Origin: Candidatus Dormiibacterota bacterium
GTDB taxonomy: Bacteria; Chloroflexota; Dormibacteria; Dormibacterales; Dormibacteraceae
NCBI GenBank assembly: GCA_003151935.1
Contig: PLYZ01000044.1
Coordinates: 1-64,000 of the forward strand
DNA: 64,000 bases
Reading direction: 5' to 3'
The notes beneath the pieces are model-generated. The model searched no databases and was not told the origin of the DNA. It worked only from the letters and a program-made list of their open reading frames with translations. The position numbers and the translations under genes were made by a program. This document shows, in pieces, positions 56,722 through 64,000 of the stretch (its first letter is position 1; every line of letters starts with the position of its first letter).

Positions 56722-59700
56722 ATGCGTAGATTCGACAGCCCGCACCGCAGACGCCTTCTTGCACCGATCGTCGTCGGAGCCTGCCTGGCCCTCGCCGCGC
56801 TGGTCCCGGTCTCCGGCCAGGCTGCGAATCCGCCGACACTTGCGCCGGGCGGCCCGGGGGCCCTCTCCCACTTCGACCTGGCCCGCAAAGACTGCCTCGG
56901 CACCGCCCGCAACACCACCTCGAAAGTCTGGTACACCATCGCGGGCGGGGTGCTCAGCGACGTGTACTACCCGACCATCGACACCACGAACGTCGAGACC
57001 CTCCAGTACATCGTCACGGATGGGTCCACCTTCACCAACTTGCAATCGCGCGACATGACCTACACGGCGCAGGCGCTGGATCCCGGCGGAATGGAGTGTC
57101 AGGTGACCGCGACCGCCAAGAGTGGCGCCTACAGCATCGTCACCGACTACTTCACCGATCCAGCCCGGAACACTCTGCTGATGCGTGTGCGCATGCACAA
57201 TTCCACTCACACTCCCCTACAACTTTTCGCGCGATTCGACCCCAGCATCAACGGCAACGGCGGCGGTGGAGCTGGAAACGGCGGGGCCGACTCGGCGACC
57301 GTCGATACGTCGACAGGCCACGCGGTCATGGTCGCCTACGACACCAAGACAGCAACCAATGCGGTCAATCGTGACTACGCGCAACCGGTCTTCGCGGCTC
57401 TGGATGGGCCTTTCAACGAGACCACCAGCGGCTTCGCCGGAACGCCGAGTGACGGCCTGATCCAGCTCGATTCCTCACATGCGCTGACGCAGGAGTACAC
57501 CGACGCGTCAGCCGGCAACGTCGTTCAGACCGCGCGGATCGCTGTGGCGGGACGTGGTGACGGCAACGTGACCATCGCGCTCGGCTTCGGCGCCGATCAG
57601 GCCTCGGCCGTGGGCAGCGCGGAGGGCTCGCTTCATTCCGACCTGGGCGCGATTCGAGACACGTATCGCAGGGGCTGGACCAACTACGACGCCACGCTTG
57701 CCCCGCCGCCCCACAAGTTGACGGGCTTGGCGCCTGCCGAGGTTCATCAACTCTCCGCCGAGTACTACCTGAGCGCGAACGTGATCAAGGCCTCGGAGGA
57801 CAAGACCTTCCCCGGTGCCATCGTCGCCAGCCTCGCCTCGCCGTGGGGACAGGCGATCTCGGCCGGTGATCCCAACAACACGTACTTCGGCTCGTATCGG
57901 GAGGTCTTCGCACGCGATCTGTACGAGGCGTGGACCGGCCTGGTTGCCGATGGCGACCTTGCCACCGCGCGAGACACGGTGACCTTCCTCTTCGACCGGC
58001 AGCAGCAGGCGGATGGCTCGATGCCTCGCAACAGCCTGGTCAATGGAAAGCTGGCGCCGGATTCATTCAACACCCAGCTCGATGAGTGCTCGTACCCAAT
58101 CCTCATGGCCTGGACGCTTGGCATGACGGACAGCACCCTGTATCAGCAGCACATCCGGCCCGCCGCCTACTTCGTGGTATCTCACGGTCCGAGCTTCGGA
58201 CCTGAACGGTGGGAGGAGCAGAGTGGCTATTCGCCCTCAACGATCGCCGCGGAGATCGCCGGGCTGATCTCTGCCGCCGACATAGCCGATGTCAACGGCG
58301 ACCACGTCTCCGCGCGCGTCTTCCGCGGCACCGCGGATGACTGGCAGCGGTCGATCGAAGGCTGGACGGTGACAACCAACGGACCCCTCGCCACGCATCC
58401 GTATTTCATCCGGCTCTCGAAGACCGGCGACCCCAACGCCGCGATCTTCTACAGCGTGGGCAACGGCGGCCCGACGCTCGACCAGAGATCCGTCATCGAC
58501 GCCGGCTTCCTCGAGCTGTCGCGGCTAGGTGAGCTGGCCGCCTCGGATCCTGCGATTCAGGAGTCACTGCCGGTGGTCGACGCGACGATAGGGGCAACCA
58601 CGCCGAGCGGTCCTGGCTGGCACCGTTACAACGGCGACGGTTATGGCGACGGATCGTCCGACGGGCACCCGTGGGCGCCCAGCGGCCAGGGGACCGGGCA
58701 TCTGTGGCCGGTGTTGAGTGCCGAGCGCGGCGAGAACGGGCTCCAGACCGGTGGCGTCGCGCAGGCCGTGACGCTGCTCGACTCGATGAACAGCTTTGCC
58801 TCCGGGGTCGGCCTGATCCCGGAGCAGGACTGGGAGCTGCCAAACCTTGCGGCTTCGCCTTATGGCACCGATCCGACCGTCGCCTCGATCGGGTTCCAGG
58901 ATGGAGGGCCGGCGGGATCGGCCGCGCCGCTGACCTGGTCGGCGGCGTCGTTTGTTCGCCTGTCCGCCGACATCGGCGCCGGGCGGGTGCTCGATCAACC
59001 CGCCAACACCACAGCCCGCTACATCACGCACCAGCAGGGGACGACCAGCCTGACGGTGACCGCCCCGGCCAATGAGTCCTCGATCAGTGGATCTCCCGTG
59101 ATCGTGACCGGCACGACGGTGGCCGGAAACAACGTGTCGGTGGCGGCCACCAACACCGATACCGGGTTCACCACCGCGACAGCGGCAACAACCGCAGCCG
59201 CCGACGGGTCATTCAGCGTTTCCGTCGCGGTGACGCCTGGCACAAGCGTGATCACGGTGGTGGCCACGGCAGCCAATGGCGGCACGGCACACACCACCCG
59301 GACGGTGGTCTGGGACTTCGTGCCCGGAACCAAGATTCTCGACGTGACGGATCCGACCGGCGACGACAACGGACCAGGCAACTACGCGTATCCCACTTCG
59401 GGCGACTTCCACGCCGGCGCATTCGACATCACGGACTTCCAGGTTTACGACGACAGCGCCGCCAGCGGAAACATCATCTTCCGGCTGCAGACCCGTGACC
59501 TGTCACCCACCTTCGGCAGCCCGCTCGGCGCGCAGCTGGCCGATGTCTATGTGCACGACCCGACCGCGGCCGCCGGCGATACGTCCACGGCCGCCTCGTT
59601 CACACAGCGCAACTACCAGATTGCGGCCCCGGCCGCGTGGAACCGGCTGATCGAGGTCCAGGGCTTCGGCCAGCGCTATGTCGATGCCCACGGGACAACC

Positions 59701-60042
59701 CTGGGTACGGTGGCGATTCGGGCCAACCAGATCTCGCGTTACATCACATTCAGCGTCCCGGCCTCGAGTCTCGGCCACCCGAGCAGCGGCTGGGGCTTCA
59801 GCGTCGTGCTGACGGGACAGGACGGCTTCAGCCAGGATCAAGCGCGAGGGTTCAGCGCCACCCCGGGCTCATACAGCTTCGGCGTTTGCGCCACGGCGAG
59901 CACCGATCCGCACTGCACGGTCGATCCAGGGACGGTGCCCAAGGCGGTGGATGTCCTCACCCCAGCCGGCGTGATGCAGAGCAACGAGCTCGACTACACG
60001 CTGCACAACCCCGTAACGATCACGGACGTAGTGATCCCCTGA
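56722..60042 (+). CDS. Secreted GH15 family glucan glucosidase (glucodextranase/glucoamylase-like) with C-terminal binding module
   Basis: Signal peptide; YREVFARDLYEAWTGLVADGD, RQQQADGSMPRNSLVNG; C-terminal DVTDPTGDDNGPGNYAYPTSGDFHAGAFDITDFQV. Confidence 0.87.
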   Translation: MRRFDSPHRRRLLAPIVVGACLALAALVPVSGQAANPPTLAPGGPGALSHFDLARKDCLGTARNTTSKVWYTIAGGVLSDVYYPTIDTTNVETLQYIVTDGSTFTNLQSRDMTYTAQALDPGGMECQVTATAKSGAYSIVTDYFTDPARNTLLMRVRMHNSTHTPLQLFARFDPSINGNGGGGAGNGGADSATVDTSTGHAVMVAYDTKTATNAVNRDYAQPVFAALDGPFNETTSGFAGTPSDGLIQLDSSHALTQEYTDASAGNVVQTARIAVAGRGDGNVTIALGFGADQASAVGSAEGSLHSDLGAIRDTYRRGWTNYDATLAPPPHKLTGLAPAEVHQLSAEYYLSANVIKASEDKTFPGAIVASLASPWGQAISAGDPNNTYFGSYREVFARDLYEAWTGLVADGDLATARDTVTFLFDRQQQADGSMPRNSLVNGKLAPDSFNTQLDECSYPILMAWTLGMTDSTLYQQHIRPAAYFVVSHGPSFGPERWEEQSGYSPSTIAAEIAGLISAADIADVNGDHVSARVFRGTADDWQRSIEGWTVTTNGPLATHPYFIRLSKTGDPNAAIFYSVGNGGPTLDQRSVIDAGFLELSRLGELAASDPAIQESLPVVDATIGATTPSGPGWHRYNGDGYGDGSSDGHPWAPSGQGTGHLWPVLSAERGENGLQTGGVAQAVTLLDSMNSFASGVGLIPEQDWELPNLAASPYGTDPTVASIGFQDGGPAGSAAPLTWSAASFVRLSADIGAGRVLDQPANTTARYITHQQGTTSLTVTAPANESSISGSPVIVTGTTVAGNNVSVAATNTDTGFTTATAATTAAADGSFSVSVAVTPGTSVITVVATAANGGTAHTTRTVVWDFVPGTKILDVTDPTGDDNGPGNYAYPTSGDFHAGAFDITDFQVYDDSAASGNIIFRLQTRDLSPTFGSPLGAQLADVYVHDPTAAAGDTSTAASFTQRNYQIAAPAAWNRLIEVQGFGQRYVDAHGTTLGTVAIRANQISRYITFSVPASSLGHPSSGWGFSVVLTGQDGFSQDQARGFSATPGSYSFGVCATASTDPHCTVDPGTVPKAVDVLTPAGVMQSNELDYTLHNPVTITDVVIP

Positions 60043-60052
60043 CGAACCGGGT

Positions 60053-60084
60053 GAGGGGCCGGGTTTCGGCCGGCCCCTCCTTTT
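60053..60084 (+). terminator. Rho-independent terminator
   Basis: gaggggccgg-gtttcgg-ccggcccctc then ctttt, just after GH15 stop. Confidence 0.78.
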
Positions 60085-60337
60085 GGTCTCAGGCGCCCGT
60101 GCAGGCGTTCGAGAAAGTCGACGTGATGACTTCGGTGCTGATGCTCGGCGAGGGAGAAAGCTGACCGGCGCATAACCTTTTTTCCCCGCCAGTGTTACTG
60201 AGATTGTTACCGGCGCGTGCCAAAATGTGATCGCGATCAGCCGTTGATCGGTGGGGTTCAACAAACGCCGGTCCAAGGGAACAAAGGTTGTCGCAGGCTC
60301 GGGGCAGGAAGAGCGCAGAGGCTCAGGTCGCGTAGGC

Positions 60338-60988
60338 ATGGGCAACCTTCAGCTGCCGATCGCCTTTCTGGCCGGCCTTCTGCTGGTGCTGAGCATCCCG
60401 CCCATACGGCGAAGGCTCCCGGGGCTCCGCCGCTGCCCAGCAGGACTGGAGCTGCTGGTTTGGGTGGCATTTGTGTTGCTTTGCCTGGCTGCGCTCGCAG
60501 GCGTCCGGACCATCCGGTCGACTGAGCTGAGCAAAGCGGTTGCGCGCGCAGCAGTCGAGGTCGGCGGGCAGTCCCTTGATGCGTGGCTGGGACCGGCGAT
60601 CCGTTGGGTGTCGGTGCACGAGCCGGGGGTTGCCCTGGTGACCGTGGGCATGGCGGGACTTGGTTGGGTTCTCGTCGCCGGGCGTGCGGCCTCAGTCTTT
60701 CGTCGAGCACTCGAGCCTCGCCTGCACCTCAACGACCGGTGGGTTGTGAGACCCAGCCCGAAAGCAAGACCGCGCATCGAGGTTCGCCCAGCCCCTCTCG
60801 TGGCACTGGCCTCCCTCGTCGACGTGCATGCGGCCGCAATGTACCTTGGGGTTTCGCGGGCCACCGTGTACCGGTGGGCACGTGCCGGCCGGCTGCGCTC
60901 TAATCGCACGGGCAGACAGCTTCGTTTCAGCTCGGGCGACCTGGCCGCTTTGCGCGAAACGCATGCCAGAAAGAAGCAGCATGCATAA
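60338..60988 (+). CDS. Membrane protein with C-terminal excisionase/MerR-type HTH
   Basis: N-terminal TM segments; VDVHAAAMYLGVSRATVYRWARAGRLRSNRTGRQLRFSSGDLAAL. Confidence 0.72.
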   Translation: MGNLQLPIAFLAGLLLVLSIPPIRRRLPGLRRCPAGLELLVWVAFVLLCLAALAGVRTIRSTELSKAVARAAVEVGGQSLDAWLGPAIRWVSVHEPGVALVTVGMAGLGWVLVAGRAASVFRRALEPRLHLNDRWVVRPSPKARPRIEVRPAPLVALASLVDVHAAAMYLGVSRATVYRWARAGRLRSNRTGRQLRFSSGDLAALRETHARKKQHA

Positions 60989-63176
60989 GATTGAGCGTCC
61001 GTCGATGACGGCCGCACTACGTCGTGGTGGCCGCCGTGATCGGACCAGGCCCAGGGCCGACAACGGCCTGCTGCTGCGAGCCAGCATCTACAGGAAGCGA
61101 GGGCCCTGGAATCCGTCACCGCTGGCCGACCTCTGGGTGGTGCCCGCCTTGGCGAAGATCGCCGCCATCGCGGTGCTTTTCGGAGCCACATACTTCGGGA
61201 CCTCGCCGGGCTTCACCGCATACATCAATGGCTTGCCAGACGTCCACCTCATCGCGGCCATGCCGGCCACGGAAGACACGGTGATCTACGCATCAGACGG
61301 CACGACGATCCTCGCCGACCTTCATCCCGCGGGTCACCAGCAGTACTTCCAGCCGCTGGCCGCGATGGGCAAATACCTTCCGATGGCCGCGGTCGCGATC
61401 GAGGACCACAATTTCTATTCCGAGCCTGGAATCGACCCGGGCGCCATCCTGCGAGCGGCCGAGATCGACCTGCGGGCGGGTGTGGCTGTGGAGGGTGCGT
61501 CCACGATCACCCAGCAGCTGGTCAAGATCACGCTCGTCGGAAGCCAGCCAACGCTCAGCCGCAAAATCGAGGAGGCGCTCCTCGCTCTTGACGTGGAGCG
61601 AACCTACACCAAGCAGCAGATCCTGGAGATGTACCTGAACACGGTCTTTTTTGGCAACGACGCGTACGGCGGCGCCGCCGCGGCCAAGATCTACTTTCAT
61701 ACAACTCCCGGCAACCTGGACCTTGCCCAGGCCGCAATGCTGGCGGGCTTGCTGCGCGATCCCACCTACACCAACCCGTTCGTCAACGCGCAATACGCCA
61801 AGGCTCGGCAGGGGCAGGTGCTGGATGCAATGGTGCACGCCAAGCTGGTCAGCCCGGCGCAGGCGGCTGCGGCGTCGGCCGAGGACCTGAGCCAGCCCAA
61901 CCACATCTTCATGCCCCAGAACACGATCCTTGCCCCCGGCTTCGTGAGCTACGTCACCAGTGAGCTCGTGTCGCGGTATGGAACCGCGGTGACCTATGGC
62001 GGTGGCCTTCACGTCGTCACCACCCTTGATTGGGGCATGACCCAGAAGGCGCAGCAGCTGATCCAGGCCCAGGTGAGCCGCTACGCCTGGGGGAACGTTC
62101 ACCAGGGCGCAATGGTGGCCATCGATCCCCACTCAGGCGCCATCCTCGCCATGGTTGGCTCGGCCAATCCAAGTGCGTTCGGGGGGCAGTACAACTTCGC
62201 TGTGTGGCCGCCGCGCAACCCCGGCTCATCGATGAAGATCTATACCTACACGGCGGCCATCGCGAGCGGCAAGTTCACAATGGTCTCGCGCATTCCAGAC
62301 CAGCCGGTCTCGATCTCCCAGGGACCGGGCCAGCCGCTCTATACGCCGAAAAACTACGACGGCAGGCTGCATGGCACCTGCCAGCTCCAGGCGTGCTTTC
62401 TCAACTCCTTGAACATCCCCGCCGTGCGCGTCGAGCTGGGCTTGCCCAATGGTCCCGCCGACGTCGCCCAGATGGCCCGGAACATGGGAGCTCCGCCCTG
62501 GCACTGCGACGACCCGCCGGCCTGCACGCGATTCACCAACAACGACCCGCTCTCCAGCTACGGTGCGTCGCTGACGCTCGGCGGCTGGGGCGAGACGCCG
62601 CTGCAGATGGCGACCGGAGCCTCAGTGCTGGCCGCGCAGGGGGTCCTTCATCCGCCGACCTCGCTTCTGTCGATCACGAACGCCGACGGGAAGCCCGTCT
62701 ACAAGCTCGACCCCAACGCGGGCGCCAAGCAGGTGATCGACCCCCGGGTCGCCTACATCGTGGAGCAGATGATGTCCGACGACAGCAACAGGGCACTGAT
62801 ATTCGGCCGCGGCTCCAACCTCACCCTACCCGACCACAAGGTCGCCTCCAAGACTGGTACCACGGAGGACTATCGCGACGGCTGGACGGTGGGTTATACG
62901 CCGGCGATCGCAACCGCCTTCTGGATGGGAAATGCCGACTTCAGTCCCATGGCGCAGTACCTCGAGGCGAGCGTGATCGCCGCGCCGGTGTGGCACGACT
63001 TCATGGAGTGGTCGCTGAGCCAGGATCTGAAGCGGCCCGGCGGTGAGTGGTTCGCGCAGCCAGCCGGGCTCACCCAGCTGTACGTGGCCGGGAAGCTGCA
63101 GTGGTTCCTGCCCGGAACTTCGCCCTACCAGCCCACCCCGCCGCCGCAGGGCATCGTCTCCGGTCGCGCCCATTAG
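60981..63176 (+). CDS. Class A penicillin-binding protein (GT51 transglycosylase + transpeptidase)
   Basis: AIEDHNFYSEPGIDPGAILRA, GASTITQQLVK; transpeptidase PGSSMKIYTYTAAI and KTGTTEDYRDGWTVGY; start overlaps the HTH gene by 8 nt. Confidence 0.88.
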   Translation: MHKIERPSMTAALRRGGRRDRTRPRADNGLLLRASIYRKRGPWNPSPLADLWVVPALAKIAAIAVLFGATYFGTSPGFTAYINGLPDVHLIAAMPATEDTVIYASDGTTILADLHPAGHQQYFQPLAAMGKYLPMAAVAIEDHNFYSEPGIDPGAILRAAEIDLRAGVAVEGASTITQQLVKITLVGSQPTLSRKIEEALLALDVERTYTKQQILEMYLNTVFFGNDAYGGAAAAKIYFHTTPGNLDLAQAAMLAGLLRDPTYTNPFVNAQYAKARQGQVLDAMVHAKLVSPAQAAAASAEDLSQPNHIFMPQNTILAPGFVSYVTSELVSRYGTAVTYGGGLHVVTTLDWGMTQKAQQLIQAQVSRYAWGNVHQGAMVAIDPHSGAILAMVGSANPSAFGGQYNFAVWPPRNPGSSMKIYTYTAAIASGKFTMVSRIPDQPVSISQGPGQPLYTPKNYDGRLHGTCQLQACFLNSLNIPAVRVELGLPNGPADVAQMARNMGAPPWHCDDPPACTRFTNNDPLSSYGASLTLGGWGETPLQMATGASVLAAQGVLHPPTSLLSITNADGKPVYKLDPNAGAKQVIDPRVAYIVEQMMSDDSNRALIFGRGSNLTLPDHKVASKTGTTEDYRDGWTVGYTPAIATAFWMGNADFSPMAQYLEASVIAAPVWHDFMEWSLSQDLKRPGGEWFAQPAGLTQLYVAGKLQWFLPGTSPYQPTPPPQGIVSGRAH

Positions 63177-63427
63177 GGGTCCTGCTGGCCCGGCATTTGA
63201 ACCCCAGGCTTCAAGGTCCCGAAATCCATGAGTCTCGTCCACTGATCAGATCGTGGTCGCGTTCTGGCTCTCTCTTTCCGACCGCCTGATCAACTTCCCA
63301 GAATCCGTGGGGTGGGGCGGGGTCAGACCATGCCTCACCAGTATGCCGCCGAATTCAAGCTTTCGAAGACTCGCTGTCCATGGCAGAATCGAGCCGTCAC
63401 GGTCGGCACGGAGTGGAGGCATCAGCC

Positions 63428-64000
63428 ATGAGCTTGAGCATCACCGATGTCGTAATCGACATCCCCCAGGGCCGCCTGCGCGGCGCGCTCACCGACGGCG
63501 TCGCGTCTTTCAAAGGCATCCCGTACGCCGCGGCGCCATTCGGCGCCAACCGGTTCAAACCGCCGCAGGTGGCCCCGTCCTGGGAGGGGATTCGGGACGC
63601 GCTCGCCTACGGCCCGACGGTACCCAAGCCGCCCTATTTCCCACCCTTCGACGCCATCCTCCCGGAGCCGGTGATCGAGGGCGAGGAGTGCCTCAACCTC
63701 AACGTCTGGACACCCGACCCTGCGGCGACCGGGCTACCCGTGATGGTCTGGATTCACGGCGGCGCCTTCGCCAACGGAACTGGCGCCGTGCCCAACTATG
63801 ACGGCCGCCGCTTCGCGCGCGACGGTGTCGTCCTGGTCACCATCAACTACCGACTCGGTGTCGACGGCTTCCTGTTCCTGGGCGACGGAGTCGCCAACCT
63901 CGGTCTGCTCGACCAGGTGGCGGCGCTCGAATGGGTGCGCAACAACATCGCGGCTTTCGGTGGCGACAAAGCGAGCGTCACGATCTTCGGCGAGTCGGCC
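63428..64000 (+). CDS. Type B carboxylesterase (partial, runs off window end)
   Basis: Read manually, absent from ORF track: MSLSITDVVIDIPQGRLRGALTDGVASFKGIPYAAAPFGANRFKPP...EECLNLNVWTPD...VMVWIHGGAFANGTG...FGGDKASVTIFGESA. Confidence 0.85.
   Translation, partial: MSLSITDVVIDIPQGRLRGALTDGVASFKGIPYAAAPFGANRFKPPQVAPSWEGIRDALAYGPTVPKPPYFPPFDAILPEPVIEGEECLNLNVWTPDPAATGLPVMVWIHGGAFANGTGAVPNYDGRRFARDGVVLVTINYRLGVDGFLFLGDGVANLGLLDQVAALEWVRNNIAAFGGDKASVTIFGESA

Noticed and set aside
60160-60337. Possible c-di-AMP-type riboswitch upstream of the HTH-PBP operon
   Set aside because: Contains GGGGTTCAACAAA and AGGGAACA fragments but I could not fit the conserved ydaO core; needs a covariance-model search (Infernal).
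1-64000. CRISPR arrays, tRNA/rRNA genes, transposases, prophage
   Set aside because: No repeat-spacer pattern, no tRNA-like cloverleaf noticed, no transposase or phage structural ORFs in the track.

Overview
High-GC, gene-dense bacterial chromosome segment. There are no rRNA or tRNA genes, CRISPR arrays or transposons that I can see. Gene content (F420-type LLM oxidoreductases, DevR/DevS-like two-component system, unusual b6-type cytochrome) suggests an actinobacterial, Chloroflexota or Dormibacterota-like soil organism; this is inference only. Main blocks: (1) 0-12 kb, nucleobase catabolism: adenine deaminase, cytosine deaminase, NCS1 permease, amidase, barbiturase/cyanurate-hydrolase-family enzyme, three-subunit xanthine-dehydrogenase-family enzyme and a cyclase-family hydrolase. 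(2) 12-36 kb, a 'dormancy/hypoxia' island resembling the mycobacterial DosR regulon: DevS/DevR-like pair, three UspA genes, two CBS-BON proteins, P-type ATPase, SDH, GGDEF protein, GNAT/acyl-CoA synthetase, a Rieske-less cytochrome b6-type operon and an alcohol dehydrogenase. Four intergenic regions here carry a DosR-like palindrome (AGGGNCNNNNGNCCC). (3) 36-53 kb, mostly housekeeping/accessory genes: LLM-hemerythrin fusion, MazF-like toxin, FUSC exporter, zur-znuABC with a 21-bp palindrome, MFS transporter. (4) 53-57 kb, a LuxR-TM-NHL one-component regulator surrounded by exported cupins. (5) 57-64 kb, secreted GH15 glucodextranase-like enzyme, membrane-anchored HTH protein plus class A PBP, and a carboxylesterase running off the end. 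The strongest candidates for a new system are the DosR-like island with its palindromes and Rieske-less b6 operon, followed by the LuxR-NHL/cupin locus.
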